DNA of 64,000 nucleotides from Candidatus Eremiobacter antarcticus (GCA_003244105.1 QHBK01000017.1:70907-134906), one strand, 5' to 3'. Positions 17,785-27,691 are shown, numbered from the stretch's first letter. Numbers and translations: made by a program. Notes: generated by a model not told the origin, from the sequence alone.

Positions 17785-19371
17785 TCACACCATTCGCGTT
17801 CGGCTCTGCTCGCGCAAGAACTGAGCGACGTAATACGGACCGCAGCCGCCTTTGCCCGTGATGCCGGAGCCCTTCCAACCGCAGAACGACTGGACGCCGG
17901 GCCAAGCACCAGTGGTCGCACCGGTCCGCCGGTTGACGTACAGCACGCCCGCTTCCATCTCATCGAAAAAGCGCTCGATCTCGGCGTCGTCTTGTGAGAA
18001 CAAACCACCGGTCAGGCCCAGCTGCGAATGGTTTGCCTGGGCCAAAGACTCGTCGAACGAGCGCGTCACGCCGACCGAAAGGAACGGCAGGAACAGCTCG
18101 CGCGTGAACAGCTCGTCGTCCAAGGGGAGCCGGGCGATCGCCGGCGAGACGTACCAGCCTCGCTCGAGCCGCCCTTCCGTCAGCCGTTCTCCGCCCGTCA
18201 AAATCGCGCCGGCCGCGCGCGCGGTGGCGACGACCTGCTCGTATTTTTGCGCGGCGTGCTCGCTGATGACGGGGCCGAGATAGACGTCGCGCTGCGTGGG
18301 ATCGCCGATGACGATGGCTTTGGTCTTGCGCACGAGCTGGCTCAGGAATTCGTCGGCTACTTTTTCGTCGACGTATACGCGCGAGCAAGCGCTGCACTTC
18401 TGGCCTTGCAGCCCGAAAGCCGAACGCATCACGCCGTCGCTTGCCATGTCGAGATCCGCGGTGCGCGCGACGATGGCGGCATTCTTGCCGCCCAATTCGC
18501 CGAGGCACGGTTTGGGATAGTGGCCGCCTGCACCGAACTCGCGCATCAGCCGCATGCCGACGTCCTTAGACCCGGTGAAGGCGACGCCGTCAAGGCCTGG
18601 ATGTTGGATGAGCCGCTCGCCGACTTTTTCTCCCGAGCCGAACAGCAGATTGAAAACGCCGGCGGGAAGGCCCGCTTCGTCGTACATCTGCGCGAGCTTG
18701 GCTCCGGTCAGCGGAGCCTGCACCGAAGGTTTGTAGACGACGGCATTGCCGGCGACCAGGGCGGCGCTCGACATGCCGGTGGATAACGCCAGCGGAAAAT
18801 TGAAGGGCGCGATCACGACGAAGACGCCGTAGGGCCGCAAGACATCCGTGGTGCGCTCGTTGGCTGAGAGCTGACCCAGCGGACGGGTGAATCCGTTCGA
18901 ATTTTCCACCTGATCCGCGTAGTAATCGACCAGATCAGCTGACTCTTCTGCGTCTCCCAGCGACTCGAAGCGGTTCTTCCCGATCTCGATGCTCATGATC
19001 GCCGACAGCTCGAAGCGATGCTCGCGGATGGTCTCCGCGGCACGGCGCATGATCGCGACGCGCTCTTGCCATGGCATCTTGCCCCAAGCTTTCTGCGCGC
19101 GCTTGGCGGCCCGAACGGCCGCGTCGATCTGCGCGCTGTCCGCGCTCGTGAACTCACCGATCGTTATGTCGCGGTCGATCGGCGTCTTCGTCACAAACAG
19201 CGCTCCGCCGCCCCTGACTGCGGCTCCGTCGATCAAGAGTTGATGGCGTTCGGCCAGGCGTGCGCGGACGCTCGTCAGCGCCTCGTCAAACGATGCGTGA
19301 ATCTCATCCAGGTTTCCGCCGACGGCGGAATAGGTGATTTTGGGCTGCCTGACGGGTGCTTGGATGCTCAT
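17785..19371 (-). CDS. 1-pyrroline-5-carboxylate dehydrogenase-type aldehyde dehydrogenase
   Basis: 528 residues, the P5CDH/RocA size class. The NAD-binding and catalytic features are APFNFPLA (near 188), GSGEKVG (near 245), GELGGKN with the general base Glu292, and GQKCSACSR with the catalytic cysteine at 326. It oxidises glutamate-semialdehyde/P5C to glutamate in proline and arginine catabolism. AAGGA lies 8 bases before ATG 19371. No proline dehydrogenase domain is fused and none is nearby. A different semialdehyde substrate is possible. Confidence 0.9.
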   Translation of the reverse strand: MSIQAPVRQPKITYSAVGGNLDEIHASFDEALTSVRARLAERHQLLIDGAAVRGGGALFVTKTPIDRDITIGEFTSADSAQIDAAVRAAKRAQKAWGKMPWQERVAIMRRAAETIREHRFELSAIMSIEIGKNRFESLGDAEESADLVDYYADQVENSNGFTRPLGQLSANERTTDVLRPYGVFVVIAPFNFPLALSTGMSSAALVAGNAVVYKPSVQAPLTGAKLAQMYDEAGLPAGVFNLLFGSGEKVGERLIQHPGLDGVAFTGSKDVGMRLMREFGAGGHYPKPCLGELGGKNAAIVARTADLDMASDGVMRSAFGLQGQKCSACSRVYVDEKVADEFLSQLVRKTKAIVIGDPTQRDVYLGPVISEHAAQKYEQVVATARAAGAILTGGERLTEGRLERGWYVSPAIARLPLDDELFTRELFLPFLSVGVTRSFDESLAQANHSQLGLTGGLFSQDDAEIERFFDEMEAGVLYVNRRTGATTGAWPGVQSFCGWKGSGITGKGGCGPYYVAQFLREQSRTRMV

Positions 19372-19469
19372 GATTCGTTCCTTTATAGGGGAACCGTTGG
19401 TTGACGCGAGGGATAGTTGATTCTTTGTCGCGCCGGGTCGAAGCGCCTTGACCGCCTGCTACTTTGCCG

Positions 19470-20894
19470 CTAGCCGGGGCTCGCAACTGTGGGCACTTGC
19501 AGGCTTTCGCCGATGGCGGCCGCGACGTCCGCAAGACTGTCGCGCAACAGCGCCACCAGCTCTTCGATCTGCGCTTCCGAAATGGTGAAGGGCGGCGCCA
19601 CGAGCACGAGGTCGCCGTTGACGCCGTCGGCGTGACCCGTGTTCGGCCACAGCACGAGGCCGCGCTGCAATCCCGCGTCGACGACGCGCTCGGCGATCTT
19701 GAGCGCGCGCGAAAAGGGCTGCTTCGTCGTGCGATCCGCCACGAACTCGGCACCTGCGAGCATGCCGACGCCCCGGACGTCGCCGACGAGGTGAGCGCCC
19801 CTGCCGTCACTGGAAAGTGAGCGCAGCCGCTCCTGCAGCCGCGCACCCACCGATGCCGCGCGCTCGATCAGATGATGATCGTCCATGTAGCGCAAGGTGG
19901 CGAGCGCGGCGGCCGCACCGACGGCATGGTGAGAATACGTCTGCGCGTGCATCAACCCGCCGTACTTGCCCTCGCGCATGGTCTCGAAAATGCGCGCCGT
20001 GGTGAGCACTGCTGAAAGGGCGACGTAGCCGCCGTTGAGCCCTTTGCCCATAGTGATGATATCCGGAACGATGGGGCCGCCGTCACGGGCGGCATAGTGG
20101 TCGATCGCGAAAAACTTTCCGGTGCGGCCTGCTCCGGTCAAGACCTCGTCTGCGATGAAGAGAATCCCGTGGCGATCGCAGATGTCGCGGACGCGCGCGT
20201 AGTACCCGGCCGGCGGCAGCGAGGCGCCGGTCGACGACCCGCCGATAGGCTCGGCGATGAAGGCCGCCACCTTGCTCGGTCCGGCTTGTTCGATCGCCTC
20301 TTGCAAAGCATCGCCGGTCATGGCCGGAGCAGCATCGCCCAAGGGTCCCGCGCGGTATGGATAGGGCGCATCGATCATGCGCACTTCCAAAAGCCAGGGC
20401 TCGAACAGCTCGCGGTAGTGCGCGCGCGCAGAGGCCGAAAGCGCGAGCAGGGTGTTGCCGTGGTATCCCGGCGTACGCGCGATCACGATCGAGCGCTCCG
20501 GCTGGCCGCGCTGAACGTGATACTGACGAGCCAGCTTGAGCGCGGCCTCGACCGCTTCCGAGCCGCTGCTCAAGAAATATGCCTTTTCTATCCCCGCCGG
20601 CGAACGAGCGACGAGCGTGTCTGCGAGCGCCTCGACCGGCTCGTTGCCGAACATCGTGCCGTTGACGTATGCGAGCGTGCCGGCTTGCCTGCCGACGGCG
20701 TCCGCGATCTCCTTCACCCCATGGCCGACGTTTGCCACCATGGCGCCGCCGCACGCATCCAGATAGCGCTTCCCATGCTCGTCGAAAAGATAAACGCCTT
20801 CGCCGCGCACGATGATGGGCAGCGCCCGGTTGAGCTTGCGGTAAAAGACGTGACCGCCAAACGAATAGGGGGCGGAGTTGGGGGGCAGGTCCAA
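19470..20894 (-). CDS. Second class-III aminotransferase
   Basis: About 474 residues. The PLP lysine is in ITMGKGLNGGYV (about Lys284), the Asp in FIADEVLTGAGRTG (about 249), and FLSSGSEAVEAALK near 108. After the upstream flippase stop no ATG or GTG lies in frame before the conserved N-terminus (FYRKLNRALPIIVRGEG). TTG 20894 is therefore the best standard start, though it has no well-spaced ribosome site. It resembles the YhxA/adenosylmethionine-8-amino-7-oxononanoate-like branch, but the substrate is unknown. It is not a close copy of the aminotransferase at 16379-17722. Confidence 0.88.
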   Translation of the reverse strand: MDLPPNSAPYSFGGHVFYRKLNRALPIIVRGEGVYLFDEHGKRYLDACGGAMVANVGHGVKEIADAVGRQAGTLAYVNGTMFGNEPVEALADTLVARSPAGIEKAYFLSSGSEAVEAALKLARQYHVQRGQPERSIVIARTPGYHGNTLLALSASARAHYRELFEPWLLEVRMIDAPYPYRAGPLGDAAPAMTGDALQEAIEQAGPSKVAAFIAEPIGGSSTGASLPPAGYYARVRDICDRHGILFIADEVLTGAGRTGKFFAIDHYAARDGGPIVPDIITMGKGLNGGYVALSAVLTTARIFETMREGKYGGLMHAQTYSHHAVGAAAALATLRYMDDHHLIERAASVGARLQERLRSLSSDGRGAHLVGDVRGVGMLAGAEFVADRTTKQPFSRALKIAERVVDAGLQRGLVLWPNTGHADGVNGDLVLVAPPFTISEAQIEELVALLRDSLADVAAAIGESLQVPTVASPG

Positions 20895-20929
20895 GCCTCG
20901 AAAGCTTTCGTTGATGGATGGTCGAGGGT

Positions 20930-22282
20930 TTAGGGGATTGAAGCAGCGCCTTCGGCACGCACTGGGGTCGCTGCCTGCGGTGCTGCGGCCAGCGAGCGCC
21001 ATGCAAGCGCCCAGACGACAGGCACCAAGAGCGCGTTGACCGTGATCGCGATGCGCAGCAGATGCAGCGGCGTTCCTCCGAATAGGGCCATGCAGAGCGA
21101 CTCAACCACCGCCGCCGCTAACAGATAGGCGAAGACCTGGTAGCGCGCAATCGCCACCAAGTAGCTGACCGCCACCGCGAAGATCGAGAACAATGCCTCG
21201 TCCAGAGCGTACACGCGCAGGATAGGAACGGCCGCCAGATATTTCGCGCCGTAGGTGACGGCGATGATCTCGCGGGGCAAGGCCATGATGAACGCGAGGC
21301 TCAGCGCGGTGAGCGCCAGCGCAATGGCGCCGGCCATGATCAGGATGCGCCGCAGCGAATCGCGGCTGGCATGCTGCGCGGCTGCAGCTTTGGGCATCAA
21401 GACGAGCGCGACCAGCCCGACGCCGTAGGGAATCGTTCGCGCCACCGTGCCGGCCGCACTGAAATAGCCCGTGACCACCCCCGAGAAGTGGTGTTTTGCG
21501 AACAGCATGTCGACGAAGAGCAAGGCGCTGGTCGTCGCGGTCACCGTGAGCACCTTGGCGGCCTCGCCTTGGAGACGCACTCGCTCGCCGAGATGCGACG
21601 CGTCATGAGCGCCGCCGAACACCATAGGCGCAAAGACGATGCCAACGCCGATGACGACGCCGCAGATCAGTCCGCCCAATGCGCCCCCGACGCCGAAGCC
21701 CAGCGAGACGAAGGCGACGGCGAAGACGACTTTCGCGACGCCCTCGCTCACAAGCGAGGTGGCGAAGATGCCGAAGCGGTGAGCGCCTTGGGCCGCTCCG
21801 CGCGCGAATCCGGAAAAGATGGCGGCACCGACGTAGACGGCTAGCAAAAGCCACAGCAGCGGGTCGGCGACATGCAGGTAGGTCTGCAGCGGCAAGCTCA
21901 ACAGCGCGATCGCGGCCGCCACCAGGCCGGCCAGGGCGAGCACCGATAGGCCGGTGCGGCGCACAAACGGTGCGATGCGCCGGTCCAAATGAGAGGCCCA
22001 CATCCTCGCCGTCTCCTGCATGGCGACGGTCCCAACAGCGGAGCCGAGCACACCGAGCATGCCGGAGATCGCGATCATGGTCGCGAGCGTGCCGTAGTGA
22101 TCCGGACCCAACCGGCGCGACAGTATGAAGTGAAAGGCGTAGGAGAAGACATTCGCCACCAGCGCGGCGCCGATGACCAGCACGGCATCGCTCGAAAAAC
22201 GCCGCAAGTCAAAGGAGCCGCGCAGCGGCGCTTGCAGTGTCTGAACGCTGACGGCGGACTCCGCGCTTTCTATCGCATCCAT
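20930..22282 (-). CDS. Polysaccharide-type MOP-superfamily flippase
   Basis: 450 residues with about 12-14 membrane helices. SYAFHFILSRRLGPDHYGTLATMIAISGM near the N-terminus and FSGVVTGYFSAAGTVARTIPYGVGLVALVLMPKAAA in the middle are typical of Wzx/MATE-like lipid-linked sugar flippases. It is an inner-membrane protein that would move an undecaprenyl-linked glycan outward. It lies upstream of the aminotransferase genes rather than inside the main glycan region, with only 35 bases to the next gene. The exact substrate is unknown. Confidence 0.85.
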   Translation of the reverse strand: MDAIESAESAVSVQTLQAPLRGSFDLRRFSSDAVLVIGAALVANVFSYAFHFILSRRLGPDHYGTLATMIAISGMLGVLGSAVGTVAMQETARMWASHLDRRIAPFVRRTGLSVLALAGLVAAAIALLSLPLQTYLHVADPLLWLLLAVYVGAAIFSGFARGAAQGAHRFGIFATSLVSEGVAKVVFAVAFVSLGFGVGGALGGLICGVVIGVGIVFAPMVFGGAHDASHLGERVRLQGEAAKVLTVTATTSALLFVDMLFAKHHFSGVVTGYFSAAGTVARTIPYGVGLVALVLMPKAAAAQHASRDSLRRILIMAGAIALALTALSLAFIMALPREIIAVTYGAKYLAAVPILRVYALDEALFSIFAVAVSYLVAIARYQVFAYLLAAAVVESLCMALFGGTPLHLLRIAITVNALLVPVVWALAWRSLAAAPQAATPVRAEGAASIP

Positions 22283-22312
22283 GCTGTCGTCATAGAGGTT
22301 CCTGGACGCAGC

Positions 22313-22333
22313 GAAAGCCGCCTTGCGGCGGCT
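22313..22333 (-). terminator. Hairpin downstream of larC, likely terminator
   Basis: A perfect 7-bp stem (AGCCGCC / GGCGGCT on the minus strand) closed by a GCAA tetraloop lies 29 bases after the larC stop. Only a short T-run (TTTCGC) follows, so it may be a weak intrinsic terminator separating larC from the flippase gene. Confidence 0.5.
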
Positions 22334-22361
22334 CGTCTTTGGGAAAGCGTAAGCCCGAGGT

Positions 22362-23585
22362 TCAGCGCGGCTGCTTTTCCAGCCAGGCCGCCACGTCGCG
22401 TTCGACGACCCTCATCACCTCGTGCAGAGGCAGCTCGCGTTCGGCGGCGATCCTTGCGCAGTCGTCATATTCGGGTTTGGCGCGCGCGCCATTGGAAGCT
22501 CGCACGACTTTCGCGCGCACCGGCCCAAGCGTCGTCTCAACCACGCTGATCCGTCGCGGGAGCACGACTCTGCCGGCGTTCCAACGCCGCACCCCGATGC
22601 TCGTGGTCTCAGCCAACACCACATTCGTCAGCTGATCTGCGAGCGCGACGGGCGCGAGCACGGAAAGCGTATGCGCCGGCCTGCTCTTCTTCATGCCGAT
22701 GGCCTGCGTCCAAACGTCCAGCGCGCCGATTGCGAAAAGGCGCTCGATGACATGCTCGTACAATTCGGGGTTCATGTCGTCGATGTTGGTCTCCAACATC
22801 ACGACCTCGTTGCCGGCCGCGCCTGCCTGCTCTTGTACGATCGTATCTCCGATCAGGACGCGCAAAACATTGGGAAAAGGGAAATCCGACCGTCCGCTCC
22901 CGTAGCCGATCGACTCAACCGTCATGGGAGGCCGGGCAGCGAACGAGCCGATCGTCGTCAGGATGGCGGCGCCTGTGGGCGTCACGAATTCGGCGTCGAG
23001 CTCGAGCTGACACGTCGGAGCGCCGCGCAGCAGCTCCATCGTCGCCGGCGCGGGCGACGGCATGACGCCGTGCGCGCTGTGCACGCGACCGGTGCCGCAC
23101 GGAAGCGAGGAGCAGTGAACGGCTTCCACGCCCATGAGGTGCAACGCGAGCGCTGCACCTGCGATATCGACGATAGCATCGATCTGCCCCACCTCATGGA
23201 AAGCGATCGCCTCAACGCTGCGCCCGTGGACGACCGCCTCGGCCTGCGCCAGCCTGCGATAGATCCGGATCGCGGTGTCCTCAACCGGTTGTGGAAAACG
23301 CGCTGCGCGCACGATCCCGATCACGTCGGCTAAGCGCCGGTGCGCGCCGGCTTCGTGGTGGTGCGGGTCCGCCTGCGCGCCGTCTTCACCGGGAACGTCG
23401 ACGTCCAGATAGAGCGCCGCCAAGCCGCGTTTTTCCACTTGGTGCGCCCGCATCGTCCAGCCGCTGACCGGCAGACGGCGCAACTGGCGTTCCAGTTCGT
23501 GCCGATCCAGACCGGCGTGGACGAGACTGCCGAGGATCATGTTGCCGCTGGCTCCGGAAAAGCAGTCGAAGTAAGCGATTCTCAA
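22362..23585 (-). CDS. larC: Nickel-pincer cofactor biosynthesis protein LarC (DUF111 family)
   Basis: About 407 residues from TTG 23585, which gives the canonical N-terminus RIAYFDCFSGASGNMILG. HEVGQIDAIVDIAGAALAL and LPCGTGRVHSAHGVMPSPAPAT are conserved, and the C-terminal half starts at NEVVMLETNIDDMNPELYEHV. In lactate racemase biosynthesis LarC inserts nickel into the pyridinium dithiocarboxylate pincer cofactor. Here it is one continuous gene without the programmed frameshift reported in Lactobacillus. No larA, larB or larE is visible in the window. Confidence 0.9.
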   Translation of the reverse strand: MRIAYFDCFSGASGNMILGSLVHAGLDRHELERQLRRLPVSGWTMRAHQVEKRGLAALYLDVDVPGEDGAQADPHHHEAGAHRRLADVIGIVRAARFPQPVEDTAIRIYRRLAQAEAVVHGRSVEAIAFHEVGQIDAIVDIAGAALALHLMGVEAVHCSSLPCGTGRVHSAHGVMPSPAPATMELLRGAPTCQLELDAEFVTPTGAAILTTIGSFAARPPMTVESIGYGSGRSDFPFPNVLRVLIGDTIVQEQAGAAGNEVVMLETNIDDMNPELYEHVIERLFAIGALDVWTQAIGMKKSRPAHTLSVLAPVALADQLTNVVLAETTSIGVRRWNAGRVVLPRRISVVETTLGPVRAKVVRASNGARAKPEYDDCARIAAERELPLHEVMRVVERDVAAWLEKQPR

Positions 23586-23692
23586 CTGGCGTACGCAACC
23601 CGCCGTCGGCAGACAACTATCATGGCGCGCGTCACAGTTCTTCTCATATTCAACTGCGACCCGCGTGCCGCTGCTCGCTTTCTCGCGGGGAT

Positions 23693-24970
23693 ATGCAAAA
23701 ACGCCGCAGAACGGTCGATGCCAACCACATGTCGCTTGCTGCACCCGATCCGCTCGTCGACGCTTCGGTCTTCCGATTCGCGCAGCGCATGGGGCGCCTC
23801 CGCGCGAGCGCGATCCGAGAGATCCTCAAAGTCACTGAGATGCCGGACGTCATCTCCTTCGCCGGTGGACTGCCCGCGCCGGAGTTGTTTCCGGTCGAGC
23901 AGTTCGCGTTGGCCTGTGCCGAGGTGCTGGCCGACGACGGACCAGCGGCCTTGCAGTACAGCGTGACCGAAGGATACCCACCCTTGCGCCATTGGGTGTG
24001 CGAATATCTTGAGCGCACCAACAACATACACTGCACACCGGACCAAGTGCTCATCATCAGCGGATCGCAGCAGGGCCTCGACCTCATCGGCAAAGTGCTG
24101 CTGGATCCCGGCGATTCCGTCATCATCGAGAACCCGGCGTATCTCGGGGCGATCCAAGCATTCGACGCGTATGAGGCCAACTACCTCAACGTCGGAACTG
24201 ACGACGAAGGCATCGTCACCGAAGACCTCGTCCGCGTCTTGCGCACCGCCAAACACAAACCCAAGCTTCTGTATCTCGTGCCGAACTTCCAGAATCCAAG
24301 CGGCATCACGCTGACGCTGCGCAGACGCCAAGAGGTCGTCGCCATCGCCGAGGAGCACGGCATTCCGATCTACGAGGATGACCCGTACGGCCGCTTGCGT
24401 TACTCTGGCCAACACATCCCATCCCTGACCGCATTGTCCGCTTCGCGCCACTGCATCTATATGAGCACCGTCAGCAAGACGATCGCCCCTGGCGTTCGAG
24501 TGGCGTGGCTCGTGATTCCGGAACCGGCGGTCTATGAGAAAGTGGTGCCCGCTAAACAGGCGGCCGATCTGCACACGTCAAGTTTCACGCAGCGCGCTGT
24601 ATACGCATACGCCCGCCTGCCTGGCGTTTTCGAGTCGCACATCAAGGAGATACTCCCGGTGTACGCGCGCCGGCGAGATCTGATGCTCGAAGCTTTGCAG
24701 CGCGACATGCCGCCGGGCTGCACCTGGACGCGCCCCGACGGAGGCCTCTTTTTGTGGCTGACCGTTCCGCCAGAGGTCGACACCGAAGAGCTGCTCGCAT
24801 TGGCTTCAAAGAGCAAGGTCGCGTTCGTGCCGGGCGCGCCGTTTTGGGTGAACTGCGACGTGCGCAACACGATGCGTTTGAACTTCAGCAATGCATCGGA
24901 TGAGATGATCGTCGAGGGCATCGAGCGCATAGGGAATTCGGTGAAGGCGTATCTCGACGGAGCACGGTGA
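23693..24970 (+). CDS. PLP-dependent fold-I aminotransferase (LysN / 2-aminoadipate-like)
   Basis: 425 residues. The N-terminus ISFAGGLPAPELFPVEQF and LQYSVTEGYPPLRHWV are typical of the MocR-like/LysN aminotransferase group without a DNA-binding domain. ISGSQQGLDLIGKVLLDPGD is near 121-140, LVPNFQNPSG near 199, and the Schiff-base lysine is in STVSKTIAPG (Lys262). It probably transaminates aromatic, branched or 2-aminoadipate-type substrates. It is divergent from larC, and its stop overlaps the next gene's GTG. Confidence 0.9.
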   Translation: MQKRRRTVDANHMSLAAPDPLVDASVFRFAQRMGRLRASAIREILKVTEMPDVISFAGGLPAPELFPVEQFALACAEVLADDGPAALQYSVTEGYPPLRHWVCEYLERTNNIHCTPDQVLIISGSQQGLDLIGKVLLDPGDSVIIENPAYLGAIQAFDAYEANYLNVGTDDEGIVTEDLVRVLRTAKHKPKLLYLVPNFQNPSGITLTLRRRQEVVAIAEEHGIPIYEDDPYGRLRYSGQHIPSLTALSASRHCIYMSTVSKTIAPGVRVAWLVIPEPAVYEKVVPAKQAADLHTSSFTQRAVYAYARLPGVFESHIKEILPVYARRRDLMLEALQRDMPPGCTWTRPDGGLFLWLTVPPEVDTEELLALASKSKVAFVPGAPFWVNCDVRNTMRLNFSNASDEMIVEGIERIGNSVKAYLDGAR

Positions 24971-26589
24971 AGCCCGACTGCCGAGGGGCGCCGCCATGGT
25001 GCCGTTGGACAGGCGCGGTGCTCGCGGCCGCCTGTCTTGCGCGACCGCTTCCGCTCAGGAGCGAGGCAGCTGTCCTGCATCCGACCGTCTCGGTGCAGGG
25101 GGCCGTCGTGACATTCTATGCGGGCCACTTGGTCTTGGACGCGCGAGCAGGCTCTCTGTCTGATGGCGTCCTGACCGTTACGGCCGATCGCATCATCGTG
25201 GATTTGCGCGCAAACCGCTACGTCGCTGCCGGCTCCGTCACGGTGCTCGGATCTCGATCGGCACACGGAGACGCCTTGGGGATGGACCTCCTCAGTCATC
25301 GAGGCGTGTTGATCAGCAGCGGCGCGGCCACGCAGAAGCTTTACCTTGACGGCGCTTCCATGCCGCTTGCTCAGAACAGTGAGGTCCCCGGACGGGGCGC
25401 GGCGGCTCAGCCCGCAGACCCGCTCTCATTGCCGGACGTGGGGACGGAGCAGCCGTACGCCGTGGCGCCGTCGGCGGTCGCTCATCTCGGAGCCGACGTC
25501 CGCTTGCGCCGCGTGCGCGTGCTGGTCCCCGGCGGCCAGACCGTTCCCCTCCCCTCGTACGTATACACGTTCTCCACCGACAGCGGCTATGTGGTCAGCA
25601 ACGTCAACGCAGGGGCCGAGGATCTGCCCATCTACTTCGGAAGCACGCCGAACTCGATCCAAGGAGCGCACTTCTTCTACAATCCGCTCGTGAAGCTGGG
25701 CATCGGATTCGACGACCACATCGTGTTCGGTCAGCGCGCGTACGATTTGATCTCGCTCTCGCCCGTCAACGGTCCGACGAAGACCTTCAACGTCACGTGG
25801 CAGCAGCACATCAACGATCACGCCAGCCAGACGTTTTTCTCCTCGACTACGACCGGCATCGGCACGTCGGACAATTACGACGTCCGCGACTCCATCCACC
25901 GTTCGTTTTTGGAGCTGACCGCGAGCCAGTTCCGCGGCAATCACGGCTCGACGCTCGCGTGGCAAAGTTACGACCAACCTCTGGGCGCCACCGCCTCAAG
26001 CAGCGTCTACTTCCATCTGCGCAGCGAGTACGGGTACCAGCACGTGCCGGAAGAATTTTCGTTCGCGCCGTTCGCGTTCGACGCCGTGCTCCCGCGGACG
26101 GTTTTCCATAAAGCCGTGGAAGGGTACATCGCGTCGCAGCCTTGGCGCTTGAACCCATCGACGAGCTTGGGACCTTCGATCGATGTGCGCGCTGAAACCG
26201 ACACGCTGCCGCACCGGCAAACCTCTGAGACCTACATCGTGACGCTGCAGCACCGTTGGACTCGCGACATCCTCACCACCGTGTCGGCAAGCGAGACCCC
26301 TATCCTCGACCGCTACCCATCGGTCGCGACCGGTTACCGCACACACTTCAGCGAGCAGACGGTGCAAGTCTACTACGACCGCGGCGATGCGTTCTCGCTC
26401 TTCTTGACGGGCGTGCACAGCGCGGCTCGCAGCGACAATCCGTCGCCCCCTGCCGTGCCCCCGTGGACGTTGTTGGCCGACGTGCGCTTCCGCGTCACGC
26501 CGTCGCTCTCGTTGGACCTGAGCCGCTCATATTTCTTCGGGTACAACGGCCGGCGCTTCGGCTCGTTCGGATTTCAGATACTGCCATGA
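24967..26589 (+). CDS. LptD/OstA-like outer-membrane beta-barrel protein (paralogue 1)
   Basis: 540 residues from GTG 24967. An N-terminal hydrophobic export segment is followed by an OstA/LptA-like beta-jellyroll (VTADRIIVDLRANRYVAAGSV, about 65-95). The remainder has alternating polar/hydrophobic strands rich in Tyr, Phe, Ser and Asn, ending SLDLSRSYFFGYNGRRFG, a barrel-type C-terminus. It resembles the longer protein at 44310-46052 in plan and in blocks such as the strand pairs around the start of the barrel. Family knowledge suggests a role in bringing a glycolipid or glycan to the outer surface. The substrate is unknown. Confidence 0.7.
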   Translation: MKPDCRGAPPWCRWTGAVLAAACLARPLPLRSEAAVLHPTVSVQGAVVTFYAGHLVLDARAGSLSDGVLTVTADRIIVDLRANRYVAAGSVTVLGSRSAHGDALGMDLLSHRGVLISSGAATQKLYLDGASMPLAQNSEVPGRGAAAQPADPLSLPDVGTEQPYAVAPSAVAHLGADVRLRRVRVLVPGGQTVPLPSYVYTFSTDSGYVVSNVNAGAEDLPIYFGSTPNSIQGAHFFYNPLVKLGIGFDDHIVFGQRAYDLISLSPVNGPTKTFNVTWQQHINDHASQTFFSSTTTGIGTSDNYDVRDSIHRSFLELTASQFRGNHGSTLAWQSYDQPLGATASSSVYFHLRSEYGYQHVPEEFSFAPFAFDAVLPRTVFHKAVEGYIASQPWRLNPSTSLGPSIDVRAETDTLPHRQTSETYIVTLQHRWTRDILTTVSASETPILDRYPSVATGYRTHFSEQTVQVYYDRGDAFSLFLTGVHSAARSDNPSPPAVPPWTLLADVRFRVTPSLSLDLSRSYFFGYNGRRFGSFGFQILP

Positions 26590-26632
26590 ATGCGCAAGCA
26601 CGCTCGAGCCCGCAGCTTCGCTGGGACGCGCG

Positions 26633-27691
26633 ATGAAGGTCCTCGTGACGGGCGGCGGCGGCTACATCGGCGCCGTGCTGTGTCAACGGCTGCTCGATGC
26701 AGGTCATGACGTGCGCGTGCTCGACCGCTTGTACTGGGGCCGCCAACCGCTAGAATCGCTGGTCGACCGGGTCGAACTCGTGCAAGCGGATGTCCGGGGC
26801 TTGGACTCCTCGGTGCTCGCTGGAATCGAAGGCGTCGTGCATCTTGCTGGGCTCTCGAACGATCCCACCGCCGAGTACCGCCCCGACGCCAACTGGGAGA
26901 TGAACGCCGTCGCCACGCAAGAACTGGCGGCTGCCTGCCGCCGGGCGGGCATCCGGCGCTTCACCTTCGGATCGAGCGCGTCGATCTACGACGGGCTCGG
27001 AGACGGCCTCTTCGATGAAACCACCGACGTGAAACCGCGCGGCGCGTATTCTCGTTCGAAGCATGCCGCGGAAGAAGCGCTGTTGCACTTGGCGGGGAGC
27101 GAGTTCGCGCCGGTCATCTTGCGGCAAGGCACCGTCTACGGTTTCAGCCCGCGCATGCGTCTCGATCTCGTCGTCAACACCTTTATCAAAGACGCCTTGC
27201 AGCGCGGCAAGCTCTTTCTGCACGGCGGCGGCTGGATGTGGCGCCCGCTCGTCGACATCCTCGACGTCTGCGAAGCCCACATCCGCTGCCTGGAAGCACC
27301 GTCGGGCTCGCTCGGCGGGGAGATCTTCAATGTCGTGCATCAAAATTTCCAGATCCGCCAGTTGGCCATGCTCGTGGCGGGTTCGCTCTCGCTGCGCGGC
27401 CGGCCGGTGCAACTCCAAGATGCGCCCTTGCCGGCGCTCAACCGAAACTATCGCTGCACGAATCGCAAGCTGCACGACAGACTCGGCTTCACGCCGCACG
27501 TGACCGTGCTGGAGTCCATAGAAACCATTTTGCAGGAGCTCGACGTCGACAATCCGATGAGGCTCGCGCACCCGCGCTACTACAACATCGAATGGATGAC
27601 CATGCTGGAGGAGATCTTCCAGTCGCGAGGAGGCTTCACGTCGGTGTGGTCGTCCGATCAAGAAGAACCGCAGGCCCTGACGGCTCGCTAA
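26633..27691 (+). CDS. NAD-dependent sugar-nucleotide epimerase/dehydratase (SDR)
   Basis: 352 residues. It begins MKVLVTGGGGYIGAVLCQRL, an extended-SDR Rossmann motif. HLAGLSNDPTAEYR and FGSSASIYDG give the active-site serine region, and YSRSKHAAEEAL gives YxxxK. LYWGRQPLESL and the C-terminal half suggest a UDP-glucose-epimerase-like or GDP/dTDP-sugar enzyme, but the reaction cannot be assigned. It lies 43 bases after the LptD-like gene and converges with rfbD, overlapping its end by 4 bases. Confidence 0.85.
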   Translation: MKVLVTGGGGYIGAVLCQRLLDAGHDVRVLDRLYWGRQPLESLVDRVELVQADVRGLDSSVLAGIEGVVHLAGLSNDPTAEYRPDANWEMNAVATQELAAACRRAGIRRFTFGSSASIYDGLGDGLFDETTDVKPRGAYSRSKHAAEEALLHLAGSEFAPVILRQGTVYGFSPRMRLDLVVNTFIKDALQRGKLFLHGGGWMWRPLVDILDVCEAHIRCLEAPSGSLGGEIFNVVHQNFQIRQLAMLVAGSLSLRGRPVQLQDAPLPALNRNYRCTNRKLHDRLGFTPHVTVLESIETILQELDVDNPMRLAHPRYYNIEWMTMLEEIFQSRGGFTSVWSSDQEEPQALTAR

